A stretch of DNA of 64,000 nucleotides, from positions 2,356,001-2,420,000 of the forward strand of contig JAYKYS010000016.1 in assembly GCA_036924285.1 (NCBI GenBank), written 5' to 3'. The notes below the pieces were generated by a model. That model did no database searches, had not been told where the DNA came from, and saw only the letters and a program-made list of their open reading frames with translations. How positions within the stretch are numbered: position 1 is the stretch's first letter; each line of letters begins with the position of its first letter. This stretch comes from Asterella californica. Taxonomy: Eukaryota > Streptophyta > Marchantiopsida > Marchantiales > Aytoniaceae. Positions 21,223-33,500 of the stretch are shown here, one piece after another. Both the position numbers and the translations under genes were made by a program.

Positions 21223-23914
21223 CTAGTAAGATTTTAATCTCTTGGATCTTAGGGTCTCACGTTGCCTCCTCAACTTCAAGTGGTTCAGGTACATTGAGTA
21301 TATCTGGAAAGTGCACACCGAAGATGTGAGAACAATTAGCTTTTCCTTCCTTTCCAGCTTACGGAACACGATTGAACAAACCCAGGTAGAGTCATAAAGG
21401 TAAATTACAGGTGACTGACTCGACGTTTGTCTCTAGGAGAGGAGAATAGCATACCCTTCTTACACTGCTCGTAAGACCAAGTCCATCCACGGCGTCAGCG
21501 GGAACCCATTTCATTGAGACACTAGGTCGTTTACTTTCGATCGACTTCAGCTGCCACTGAGATCCTTCTGCAAAGTTACAAATCCGACATCAGCGCGACT
21601 TCAAACTTCCTTGTTTCGTCTTCAAAACCACTCGTAGCCATGTACACACTCAGCTTTCATTCTTCCACTGTACATGCTAGTTAGACATACTCTAAAGTAC
21701 CAAAACCCAACGAACCAGAGACTGAAACTTGACGCAATCCAGACACAGTATTACATTACGTTACCTGGAGGACAGAGAAGGAGCCACTCGATGGACATGT
21801 GCATCCTTATGTGGGAGAACAAATGATCGTAGGTCCCCACAGCCTCGCGTTTCTCTACTACAAGATTGCCCGTTCGGGAAAAATCGAAACCCAAGCTGTC
21901 TTCTAGATACCTGTCCATGGCAGCTCTTACATCTTTAGCAAGAACTCCAGGACCACCAAGACTAACCAAAGGGAACTCCCATAAGCCTGCAAGTAATCCT
22001 TGCTTTGGTCTCTGGACTAGCAGAATGTGTGAATCTGCATTGCAAGCATCGGCCTCCAGATGGTATTCTAAACTTCTTCTGTCGATTACCACGAGGATGC
22101 ACGTTGCTACATACTCGTCCCGTGGCGGTACTTTAGCCACCTTGGGAGGAAAATCCGTTACCTTCACAGATCTAGACTGACACGAAAGTGCTCTACAGTT
22201 GCCGGCGACCGGGCAGGAGGAGCAAGATGGACTAGTCGGAGTGCAGACAGTAGCACCCAGCTCCATAAGAGATTGATTCAAGTCACCGGGTCTCCTAGCA
22301 TCCACAAGCTCCTTAGCTAGGGCCCTGTCACAAACACCCCGAGTGAGAGAAAGCACGAACAGAGTCCGAGTATGCAATACTACCCTAACCATCGAAGCTT
22401 GCGTGAAAGCCATTGAACACTTGCAGACCAAGGTAGAAACGTGGAGAAAGTGGTCCTTACCAGTGTATCTTAACGGTGCTGGATAATTTCGGATTTTCTG
22501 ATATCGCTCTCAGTCTCGAGAGAACCCGAATCACATTTCCGTCTACCACAGGAACAGGCTGCCCGCAAGAGCTTAGGAGACCACCAAATCAACGGTCAGA
22601 GCAAGGGCATAGCGGTCAGACATTTGCCTCACGGGTACCGAGAGTAACGGCACCTCAGTTCCCCATCTTCTACGAGTTGCTTTGGAGAATTTACGCCCCA
22701 GTGAATAAATGAAGGGCCGGCATAATCGTCTCATTCAGGCACGTAAATGAACGAATACTGCGAAAGTTCTGGATTGAAAGACACACCTGTTCAAAGGCAA
22801 TCGAGGCTATAGCACCGGCAGTGTAGCTGCCAATGCCCGGGACTTGCAGTAGTTCCTTCAACGATCTGGGGAAACCGGAGCAGTTCTCCACTATCTGTTT
22901 GGCACCCTGGGAGTACCATTCAGAAACGGAAAACATGGACAGCATATCAACGTTTCGTACTTGAAGTCCAACGTGTGGACACTATGTCGACTTGTATGAT
23001 ATATCCTGCAAGAATGTGATAGACGAGGTTCACTGCAGTTCGCGAAGCAGAAATCACAATCAACGTTCTGTGGGGATATGATCGTAGACTGCAAACGTAA
23101 GTAGTAGAGTTAGCACCTCAAGAAGGAATCTTGCACGCCGATAGTAGCCCAATCCTGCCCAAACTGTGTTAACCTCCTGTGAGGACACGATGCAAAAAGT
23201 TGCTGAGAGTCTATTCATTTTTCAGTCCAGCTCATACAATATCGGTAGGCTGTATCGGTAAAGCAAATAGAAGCATGTGACCCTGCCATTGACCAGTCTG
23301 ACCTCTATAGACGCCTGAGCCAACTGAGGCAGAGTAGGCCATCTCTCCATCCAGCGCTGATAGTAGCCAATGACGGTGGCCACACGAGTCTGCTGCAACA
23401 TCACCTCGGATACCCACACCTCATACGCTCGTTGCTCGTCCTTAGGTGAGCTGATCCTAACCTCGACCTTTCTCAGCGTTGAAATCGGCGCATCTGCTGA
23501 AAGGACTCCTATGGTCTTGCTTGGAATTCTTTTCGTTCCAGTCGCCTTCCCATATTCCAAACTGAGTAGCTCAACTGCACAGGAAGTACCGTCGCGTTCT
23601 CCGTTCGTGCATCTCCCTCCTCCTTCCCCTTCTTCTTCTTGTTCTTCTAGTTCTTTTTCTTCTTCTTCAGTCTCCTCATCGACTTTGACATTCACACTGT
23701 CATCATACAAATGATGCGCATGACGAGAATACGCATTGTACCTCCAAGGCAGAATTCGGTGTTGTTCGTCATACCAACTAAGAAGGCTTGACTTGATACT
23801 GGCTGCCTCTTCTGGTGCGAATGTATAGACTGGAGCTTGTGGTGGTGCATCTTCAATGTCCGGTTCCCTGCGGGGATCACTCACTCGCAGGCTACATTTC
23901 GAGACGTTCTTCAC
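21223..23914 (-). CDS. MYH: Adenine DNA glycosylase MutY/MUTYH
   Basis: Seven exons on the minus strand join in frame to 547 residues: 23914-23303, 23176-23117, 22906-22787, 22558-22461, 22324-21765, 21567-21455 and 21303-21223. The protein is the base-excision-repair enzyme that removes adenine paired with 8-oxoguanine. Visible features in order are [16 protein letters not shown] (43-58), the catalytic Glu170 in [11 protein letters not shown], the helix-hairpin-helix [17 protein letters not shown] (246 onward), the catalytic Asp270 in VPVVDGNV, and a 4Fe-4S loop with Cys324, 331, 334 and 340 (C-X6-C-X2-C-X5-C). The Nudix-like C domain that reads 8-oxoG follows ([18 protein letters not shown] and [11 protein letters not shown]). 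An extra stretch of about 100 residues separates LPWR from RAYEVW. The start at 23914 is the first in-frame ATG after an open upstream frame, so an additional 5' exon, for example with a transit peptide, is possible. Confidence 0.92.
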
Positions 23915-25300
23915 CTTTACATAATTTGTGTGCCGCTGTGTTTTCGGTGACGGCTGTCCTCTTCGCTGGTCAACGTCGTCGTTCCAGACAATCTTCTCGA
24001 TGTCATGATTGTGCTCTGGAGCCCTCTGCCTTCTTCCTTGGGTGGCACAGACACGAAATGAAACACTTACTTCTTGTTCGACTCATTCCAGTTACTTTCC
24101 AATCCACTAGCCCGGGACAGCGCATCCGGCAAACTAAAACCCGCTGCTGCCCCTTTTGTGTCCCTAAGGCAAGAAGGAATCCTAGATTTCGCTCAGAACC
24201 TCATGGAAATGGAATGGAATGTTGTTTCTAATGGAAAACCACACTAGGCGCAACTCACCCCGGACTGTTGCTACGGTCGAGGAAGTATCGGCAGTTTTGG
24301 AAGCTGACAATACACATGCAGAATCGCTAACGGCCGCAGCAGCAGGTCTGGTCGTGGAAGCGCTTCGACTTCGAAGACTGTACGAGTGGCATGATGCAGC
24401 CATCTTCAAGTCACCTCCTCCAAGCATCGCAGCGGCTGTCGAAGATCACTCATTAACACACAGGCTGAATAGAACCGGCCGAAGAGTCCCCATAACGGCG
24501 AAGCAAGGTCTGCGCAGACTGAGGCTCGTTCATTCGTCTCTTCGGGTCGGAGCAGAACAGCCCTGCTATAGTATAAGCTATAACAATTCACCAGCTCATG
24601 ACAATGTAGTACAGACTTCAAACGGGGACCCGTCACGCGTGTACTCAAGCTCTCGTTCCCAGCCCTGCCACTGAATTTCAAAGTACCCAATTAACTTTTC
24701 AAATTTGTCGACCTTAGCAGCTAAGAAGCGCGGGAAAACTCTTAAGAGAAACTCTTACGCCCGCCGATGACAGAAGGGTCGAGATAAGCACTATCCAAGT
24801 GCCTGTCCAAATGGTCGTAATGCGCAGAGAGTGAGCTAGACACATGACATGCAATTCAAGCTGTTACGAAATTCTTTCATATCAGACAACTGAAAGTGCT
24901 CGAATTCAAACTCGTAGCCTGCACCACGCACGAACGGACAGGCGCAGGCCTTGGAAGAAGCACCGACTTCGACTTAGCATTACCGAATGAATGAAAGTAC
25001 CGTCGAACAGCAGACGACTGACGACAGTGACCACCACAACAACATACTGGAGAGAGTTGTTGATGGGCTTCGCAGTCGAGTACTGCTGGAGGAGGGTGTA
25101 CGTCGTGACAGTTCAGACCGTCGAGCTGCGCATGAATGGAACTGGGAAAAGGCCCAAAAATACCGTAACACTGAAAGGGAAGGGAATTCGGAAACGGCAG
25201 CGGAGGACTGCTGATTAATTGTTGGAAGAAGATATTTCGATTGACACTTTGAAGAAATATTCTGCACTAATAAGAGATCTATAAGTCATTAAACTCTTTA
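23915..25300 (+). other. Region upstream of MutY with a possible divergent ORF
   Basis: A plus-strand frame at 24219-24674 (151 codons) has a protein-like, Ala/Val/Arg-rich composition (TVATVEEVSAVLEADNTHAE, then AAAAGLVVEALRLRRLYEWH). It could be a small hypothetical gene read divergently from MutY. A second frame at 24987-25214 (75 codons, charged) is weaker. Neither is recognised, neither shows a splice context, and overlapping minus-strand frames exist, so both are held at low confidence. Confidence 0.3.
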
Positions 25301-27100
25301 ATATTTTTGGCCAATGAAACCCCGATGTGAGTAAACATATATTATTATGACTTGAAGATTACCTTCTAAAAAGATCATCTCATCATCTTGGTAATCTTGT
25401 AAACAACATCCATTGTGTGTTATGTTATGTATTCAAGAAAACTATAACATAATGTATAACAATAACATAAATATGAATTCTGAAGTATCATGTAAATTTC
25501 CTACGTAGTAAACATTAAATACGTAGTAAACATTAAATAACCTATAAGGTTTAATATGCTATTATATAACTAATTTACAATATAAAATTCTATAATTTGT
25601 ATTGAAAATTCAAACTTTGGTTTCATTAATAGTATACCTTGATGTTATTTTATTTTTATTTTTATTCTAAACTTTATTCAGTTATAGATTGAACATATAT
25701 CGTCTACTTGAAATAATATATGTTTGGATTGTTAATTTCTATATTTCATTCTGTAAGTTGTCATTTGTGCTAACCACTGTTAGTGTTATGACTTATAAGT
25801 AGTAAACTATACTCTCATAAACAGTTTAAAGCTTTATAATTTTCAAATTTATAGATAGTGATCTTAATTTTCAAATTTCTAGAAATTACATCTGGATTTT
25901 GAATATTCAATCATAAGATTTTTCTTTATTCTACTCTTCTGATGTGACTATTAGGTGTTAATATAACCTGATAGAGGTGACGTTTAATACGATCAATATT
26001 AATAAATAAGGATTACCCATCTAAGTAGTTATGAGTTACTATTGAAGAATTTTAGATGCATTTTTATATTTAAAACAAATATTTTTGTGCAAATGGTCAC
26101 ATATAATTAAGAGAATTTGTTTGTCTCACATTGTCGAGCTAAAAAGTCAGGAGTGCAACTCGCAAGAAGTGTAGATCCATTTTGTGTCCAACTCATCGAC
26201 GGTTTAGGGTTAGTTTCCATGGAGAAGATTTGAACGATCATTGTGACAAATGAAAGTCATCTGGAAATTCACCAAATGGCAGGTGCTTATATATCTTTTC
26301 ACCATAATATGTTTTGAAAGATATCGTACAACTGATCATCCGATCAAAATATAAAATATTTGTAATGTACTTCTATCACAACTAAATATAAAAATAGTAA
26401 ATAAAATAGTAAATAAAAAATAGTTTTATTGATTATTCAAATAATCATTCTAAAATTGATCAATATATATTGATAAATTAATATCAAGGATGATCGCGAG
26501 GTGAATTTTTGAGTCATTTGTTAATAGTTTCAGGTGACTCCTTTTCTCTTGGGCCATTACCATTCTGAGTTGCACAGCGACTTTGTGGACCAAGTAACTT
26601 TTTTGTGTTGTGTATCAGCAAGTAGCTACGAAATTAATAAAAAGAAAAGTTAGAAAGACAAATTTCCAGAATTTTTCACAATGTACATATGAGTGTATCA
26701 TTATGGAGAGCTCGTAAAAAGACAAACTTTATATTTCAAATGATCACAAACGGGAGCATGTTCAGAGAGTTAGAACAATTTAATGTTTTAGAGTTTTGAA
26801 TTTTCATGATGCTGACATGGACAGTCCATCTAATGTTGACACGGCAAATGTTAACGTGACACTTGTCTGATGTGTTCATATTACTAGGGAAACTTTTGAC
26901 TTGATAACGTTATCGTATCGTACGATTTTTTTATGTGAAAATTGTCCGAGAAAACACAGATTTCTAGCTGTGGAATTATTGCGTAGGTATGAAGCGTGGA
27001 AAGAAGCATGCAACCAAGTAAAACACCCTATGCTAAGTGTAAATTCTTTTTTTATTTATACTTGCAAACCCAATCCAATTTTGATATTTGTTGTTCACTA
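25300..27100. other. AT-rich intergenic region
   Basis: This is low-GC sequence without supported genes. It contains an exact 18-bp tandem duplication (tacgtagtaaacattaaa at 25502-25519 and 25520-25537) and AT-rich short repeats near 26390-26420. The frames present are short and rich in Phe, Ile and Lys, as expected by chance. Confidence 0.55.
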
Positions 27101-28800
27101 CAAACCTCTACACTAACAAGTTGACCATATAGCCCTCAAAAAACCTTTTCCAACCGTACCTCAAACACCCTAAATTGAGGTCTTGAGGTCAAGTTAAATT
27201 AAAGTCAAGTTTACATCCAACATTTTACTAAGTGTAATAACACTAAAATCACATTTTTTCCTTTGCTAGCTCAAACACCTCCAATTTTCTCCTCCCAACT
27301 CCAAATCCAATGCTTGCTATCATGCTAGAAAGCTCTTTCCAAATGCTCTCCAATGATATCAAGAACACCCCAAACTGAACTTTGTAACCACTAGTACGAC
27401 CATTCAAACTTCATCAAAATTCTCTCTATACATGAAAAGCTTACCCCGGTGCGGAAGCTTTTTCCCCAAACTAGTAACATCAGCTCTCAAATCCAACCTC
27501 ATAGATGGATAGCCCTACAAAATTTCTTCCTAGTGGTACTGAAAACGTTCCAAATGGACACTTGTACACCTCGTTATGACCGATCAAAGATCAGAGTTGA
27601 CTCACGTGTAAATCTCTACCTCCCCAAACCCTTAGAAAGTCAGCAAAATTCAATCATCTGCCACTTCTCAACTACAGGTCCAAATCTGGTGATTTCATTT
27701 GCCTCAGAAAGTCTTTTCGTGAGTTTTGCAATTAGACCAAAAACTCAAAAAACCGAGATGCCTTCAGGAGTTGCAACCGATCAAAATACCTAGACGACTA
27801 TTCCAAGAAAAAAGTTTACACAGCCGCGCAAGCTTTTTGCAAGATGAAACCAAACACTCCATCCTAAAATGACCCTTCTCAATCAAAAGCTTACGCGGCT
27901 GTGCAAGCTTTTGTCCTGCAAGCCATGAGACAACCTTCGTCCTTCCTCCCTTTAGCCTAGAAAGCTTTCGTGAGCATGAAGGCTTTTCTGTCTAAACATC
28001 AATATTTTCTTCTTTTCGAATTCCACCATAGCCTGAAAACCTTTCATGGACGCGGAAACTTTTCGTCCAAAGTATCAAAAAATATAAGTTGCATGGACTC
28101 AAAATGCAACAAAAAATCTGACAAAAATCCAACAACTTAATGGCGTCTCTTCCAAAAATCCCCTTCCTGACCTTGTAAGCTCTGCTTTTATAGTGTCCGG
28201 AAGCACCTCAATTAGATACATGTGTCATAGTCAAAATAGTCCACAGGTGCATATGTACATGGCCACAAGGTACGCATGAGTCACATCCACCATCCGCACA
28301 TCCACTTCAGCAATACCCAGTCAGAATCATCTACGTCACTCAAATTCCACGTCAATTCATACAACTCGAGTGTCATGTCACCTTTCTAACCTAGTCAACA
28401 TTACCACCTCAGCAAACTGTCAACAATTCAGTCTAGTCAGCATTGACACACCAGAAGAATGATAGTCAGCAGAATTCTACGTCAGTACTTTTTAGTTTGA
28501 TCACTTCAGCAAGGTGTCACGTGTCGACACTCGGATTGTCATGTCAACAACTCCGTCTCGTTGATTCGTCGATCTATGGATCTTCAAACGTCCATAATTT
28601 TTTTGTCTGAGCTCTATTATGTCGATCTGAAAAGTAAAATTGGTCTACGCAACAAGCTCTACACAATGACGTCCTCAAATTTGAATTCAGCGAAAGTTGA
28701 GATTAAATCAACGCTCCTTTTTAGCCAATAGTCGGTCCACAACACGAAATCCACCTTCTCTAAATTTGCACATCCTCCGATATGTACCAAAAGATGCACA
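27100..28800 (-). mobile_element. 3' non-coding region/LTR of a minus-strand gypsy element
   Basis: This block lies directly downstream, on the minus strand, of the gypsy polyprotein end at 28821-29036, where the 3' UTR and LTR are expected. Its composition, poor in G on the plus strand and rich in C and A, differs from the surrounding AT-rich DNA. It contains two internal repeat sets: AAAAGCTT...AAGCTTTT dyads (27430-28075) and cacTTCAGCAA motifs about 100 bp apart (28303, 28405, 28502) among many ACGTCA/GTCAAC words. Exact LTR borders were not found. Confidence 0.5.
27432..28075. repeat. Five diverged dyad repeats of AAAAGCTT-N12-AAGCTTTT type
   Basis: Dyads occur at about 27434-27462, 27808-27838, 27885-27912, 27959-27987 and 28034-28063. 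The clearest is AAAAGCTT, then 12 nt, then AAGCTTTT at 27885. The last four are spaced about 75 bp apart, which indicates an old tandem array of units that each carry one hairpin. Confidence 0.65.
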
Positions 28801-28820
28801 CAAAGGAGTAGATCGGCTCA

Positions 28821-29036
28821 TCAAATAACCTCATCATCCTCCCTTATATCTTGATTATCTTCAAGGTCTTCGTCTTCTTCGTCTTCCTCGTATTCGAACT
28901 CGGTTGCAATGTCGCTTGTATCCAACTCTTCGTCCTTTTTCTTGAGAATCTTAACGCGTTTGTCTGCCACATGTACCTTCACTTTTGCATCGTCTAACTC
29001 TCTTAATGCATATATGACTTGCATACAAACCAAATG
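28821..29036 (-). pseudogene. C-terminal end of a gypsy polyprotein (copy A)
   Basis: The minus-strand frame reads YALRELDDAKVKVHVADKRV followed by KILKKKDEE and a highly acidic tail to the stop at 28821. It is clearly homologous to the plus-strand end of another gypsy copy at 40811-41029 (IYSLQELDDTSLRLPVVEKR, also with an acidic tail). This is the post-integrase C terminus of a Ty3/gypsy polyprotein. It breaks off at about 29036, where unrelated plus-strand integrase sequence begins. Confidence 0.75.
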
Positions 29037-29620
29037 CTAATGATCTTGCGGAGAAGATCAATATTACATTTTGTATGATGCTCGCTAAAGATGTTGGTGT
29101 TGAGACTGCAAAACATACTTGGGATAAGAGACTACATGTCATCTTATGGGAGTATCGAACGACAACAAAGACTTCTACTGGGTATTCTCTATTTCGACTT
29201 GTTTATGGAGTGAAGTCCAAGTTGCCAATCCAATTCGAACTGGATACTTCTCAAACTGTTCAACGAAAGTTGAAGAAGTCAAGGGGAGAAGATGTCGTCA
29301 GATCAAGAAGGGAGCAACTCATGGAGAAGAGACTCGAGCGGTAGCAATTATTCGGATGGAACGAGCTCAAGCGTATCAAAAGAAGAGTTACGACAAACGA
29401 TTGAACAAGAAGGAGGTAAAATCTTTTCAAGTCGAAGATTGGGTAATGTTGTACGATGCTATCATATTCAAGATGGCTAGGAAGAAGTTTCTTCTTAGAT
29501 ATTTTGGTCATTTTGTTGTAGATAAGGTGTGGAGCAACTTCACATATGACCTTCAAGAGCTAGGAGGAAGGAGATCGATCTGATCAACCATGACAAGTTG
29601 AAGTTGTTTTATCGATGAAA
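29037..29620 (+). pseudogene. Ty3/gypsy integrase C-terminal fragment
   Basis: Two overlapping frames give the end of a gypsy integrase: DLAEKINITF, WEYRTTTKTSTGYSLFRLVY, RAQAYQKKSYDKRLNKKEVK, FQVEDWVMLYD, YFGHFVVDKV and finally NHDKLKLFYR. A frameshift occurs near 29340 and a stop near 29581. The GYSLFRLVYG motif matches the usual TGxTPFxLVYG of plant gypsy integrases. The element continues into a polypurine tract and LTR at 29660-29671, which fixes its 3' end. Confidence 0.85.
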
Positions 29621-29659
29621 GTTCTCTCTTCACTCCGAGGACGGAGCGAAAATTTAGTC

Positions 29660-30584
29660 CGGGGGTAAAATGCAACGACCAATGTTACACATAGGAAGTT
29701 TGTCTATTAGTAAGGTTTTTAGTTATAACTAAGTGTGGAGAATGTTTATTTGCTACCCAAGTACTTTAAGGAGGTATCAAGTTAGTCATGACTAGTCAAA
29801 GTTAGTTATGGTTAAACTCAGCTGTATTTTTGGATAGAATTCAAATATTTCCTAAAGAGTGAGCACTAATATATTATCATCTTGTCTAAAAGGTAGAAAT
29901 GAGGTGGAAAATATCTATTATCTCTTTTTTGACTTGATATTAGTGGTGAAACTAAAGTTATGGACTTTGTGAGCATTAAAAACAAGAAGAGATTCCACAC
30001 GTCTCTTTTTTAGTGGATCTTAGTGCAAAAGGGGGTGGAAATTCAAGATTCTTTGAGAATATTCTAAAATATTCTAGAAGTTATTGACTTTGAAGGAATA
30101 AACTCATGTGAAAGGATAAGAAGCCCATGTGATTAATACTTTTACCTTAAGTAATATCTTATTAAAACTTGATAAAATAGTTACGACTGAGTTACCAGAA
30201 GATACCAAAGTAAAAAACCTAGAATATAAAAATAGAGGAGTAGAGAAGAGCTCCTCATCCTTGTTTTCACAACGTCGTAATGACATTTGAGCAATATAGA
30301 GAGTGTGAGATTTTAGAAGGTGAGAACTTGAGAAACGTCGTTAGAATGAAAAATTTCAGTTTATGAGTTTATGGGTTTGTGAATGACTGAACTTAGCATT
30401 TTTCCTTTCAAGTTCATGGTGTGCTTCCATCAAAGTCATCAGAGGTGACCCTTGAGTGAGAGACACGTCCGACATGTTGCAGATTCATCGATGACTATCG
30501 TTGAGGTTGAGAGATTGGAGGATAGTTGATCGATAGAACCGCAGAGGGTTTACATATCACTTATACAAGGACGGTCTCGTGTCA
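29660..30584 (+). mobile_element. Polypurine tract and 3' LTR of the plus-strand gypsy element
   Basis: Fourteen bases, gtccgggggtaaaa (29657-29670), precede TGCAACGACC at 29671. This is the standard tract-then-TG layout after a gypsy integrase. The LTR contains a TATA-like box at 30223-30235 and a transcript-like start region after it. The right border is uncertain; a CA at about 30583 is a possible end. Confidence 0.6.
30223..30235 (+). promoter_or_regulatory. TATA box of the gypsy LTR
   Basis: aatataaaaatag lies about 550 bp into the LTR, followed by a GAGGAG/CTCCTC-containing segment of the kind seen at LTR transcription starts. It is positional and motif evidence only. Confidence 0.45.
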
Positions 30585-33500
30585 ATATTACTATTTCACT
30601 TTGAAAAATAGATCTATATCATCACGTATTAAATATAACTCAAAATGTACTATCATATTTTATAATTGATAGAATATTAGCATAGAAATTACAAATATGT
30701 TCATACATATAGTTAGACAAACACTTATCATCATGTAGCAGTATGTTTGCTGAATATTAAATCCCTCGACTTTGTTCCATGTGGTGGTTCTCTCAGATAA
30801 CTCTCGATGTGTTTGAGTTCGATTACGCATCTGTCGCGACCCACAGTCTAATGTTCTAGCACATGACACATATTATCAACGAGGTATATTCATATCTGAG
30901 CTGATATGTTGCATATTATCAAAATTGCTCTAAGTTGTTATTCTCATTCGTTGATCACTTCTTGGGTTCTTGGAGATTCTTCAACGCATCATACTATGGT
31001 AACTTTCTTGACGAAGTTCATTACGCCAACCAAGATGTGATTCTACACTATTGCTTGTGAAAATTATATGTCAGAGACTTTCAACTCTGTCATCAACAAA
31101 ATTGTCACTAAGAGGGCTCATTTTGCAAAGTCGCATGAAGCTCGATTGACGGCATGTTGCATGGACTGGATGAGAACGTACGTTGAGAGCCGACCAAGAT
31201 ATACCAGTGGTGTCCTCAACGCATGACGGTGCTTTCGCGCACCACCGTCTTGTTGCATCAGCAGAAGCTTTTGCTTAGTAGGTCACGAAACTCACATTTG
31301 ACGTTAACACGAAAATCACAATCATACGGTAGCGTTAATGCACCACTTATATTATCCCGTTTAGTCCAGACCGGAGCCGTACCGGAGCCGTACCGTCTCC
31401 TTAACTCTCAAGCTCAACCTTCCTTAAGTCTCGACCTAGACCCAGCTAGGTCAATCCCAAAACATGAACAAGTCAGAACATGACTTGGAACAGACTTCTT
31501 ATAAAGTCCAAGCTCCTAAATGGTGTCTCCAGCACACCTAGCGGTCCAACCGCCCGTGATGTTCGTTTGGGTCCAAGCTCCCGAATGGGGTCTAGCCCGT
31601 TGTCTCATTCCCAAGTCTTGCTCCAATCCTTGGATCGCTTCCAAGTCCAGACGTCCAAGTCTGGACCCGAACACGTCTTTGTACTAGCCCAGCCATCATC
31701 TCATACCCCTTGAGCTCATCCACTCAAACTCTAGGGTCGGGTGACTCGTCTTGGTCCACCTAGGCATCGAGCCCTCTTCATATATACTTCTGGGGATCGC
31801 AGACCACGTCCTCCTCTTTGGTCTTTGAAAATTATACCACAAGTCGATCACAAGATCGATCATAATTCTCAGCTCCGACGTTAGTTAGAAGAGTTCTGTA
31901 TATCACTGGAAAGCTCTTGCCGATACCTTTCCAATGATACTTTAGTAGTCTCGAGATCTTACGTGGAGCTCCGTCTATGATCCAAACGTCGCTAGAGCTC
32001 CAACACTTAGTAATTTTCCGAGAAACTGTGATCCAGTCCCAGACAAGGACCATGTGGTTTGGACCAGCGTCCAGACCCACGTCTCTCCTCACGTTTTTGG
32101 ACCCATGTCTCATATTTACGTTACGGTCAGTTTTCATACTTACCCCCTTAAGTCAAAAAGCTTGTCTCCAGACAAAGTTCTGCATGCTCTGTGGTCACCT
32201 GCCTAATGATCGGCGGTATTATGAATATCCAAGATTAAGATGCATTTAGACGACAACAAGTATAAATCCACCTCTTCAGCTTATCAGCAATGTCATGCGT
32301 CACCAACTATGGATGCATGTATCGTCATGAGTCGACAACTTCACTCTCTAGAAGACATCTCATCCTAACCACACGTTGAATCAGCACAGACTTATTCTCC
32401 ACAGTCGACACCTCTTGAGATCAAAGCCTTCCTTCCAGTTGTCTCTTCGTAAGAAGCTCAAGATCTGCAATCACCTCAGCCTCGTTGATGCCACCAGGAG
32501 GTCACTTTTTCATCTGCACCTCCGTTAAGAACTTCTTGATCACGTTCTTGCACTTGTGTCATAGGTCTTTTTGACTCACTATACCATATCGACGTAATAT
32601 AGCATCCATTGATGCTTTGTCGTCATGTACAATCTCATCAAGAATAATATTTCGAACTATCAATAGTTGGATCTCGAACTCAAATGTTGCATCCTCGATT
32701 AGCCAAGCGTTTTTTCTTGCCTCGACTCGAGTCATATTCATCATCTCGGAGACACAATCAGCCGCAACAATGAACATGTAAGTACCATTGTAACCATTTT
32801 GGGTGGAGTCATATCAAAGATCGACATACACAACAAAGTTACATACAATATACATTTCAAATCCAAAAATCACAATTAGAACAAGAGATTCAAGAGTTAA
32901 GAAGTATCATATATCACAACATGACTATACAAGTCACTTAGCACAATGTGAACATAGTTATCTCATATGGGAGCATCGTTCAAGTTCGAAAAATGTCAGA
33001 CAAGTACTTCCGACTACACTTCTTCCTTCTTGGCTGTCCATCGATTGAGTGTCATTTGGATCCACCCAATCCGTCGTCTTCTCCCATTCTGGAACGCATA
33101 AAATATTTTGTGCTATGAGATGCAATCCCACCTCTCAATAGATCAAATCCAGTTGTGTATATCTTGCACATAATGCGACATGATATATACGACACACAAC
33201 ATCAAGGATCTCATAATACAACTCCATCTCCATAGACAACCAAACAAACTTGTGATGACAAGAGCAAGTAAACTTCAACTCATAAGTCTAATGGATAGCC
33301 TTGATTATCGGAGGTAACAAGAGCTGGTTGCATCTCAGGTTTGGACATTTCATCTTGAAGTCTTGAAAGAACTCCTTCAATCTAGACAAGGATACAGTTC
33401 CCACTCTTGGGTGATCCTCGACAACTAAAGAGTCCTCTCTCGTGTCTAGAATTAGATATTCACATGAGAAAATGATAGAGAATATCACATAGGAACTTTA

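Noticed and set aside
21866..22180. Plus-strand frame of 104 codons
   Set aside because: Antisense of the MutY Nudix-like exon.
23370..23714. 114-codon plus-strand frame with a Ser-rich run
   Set aside because: It is the antisense shadow of the Glu-rich insertion of MutY.
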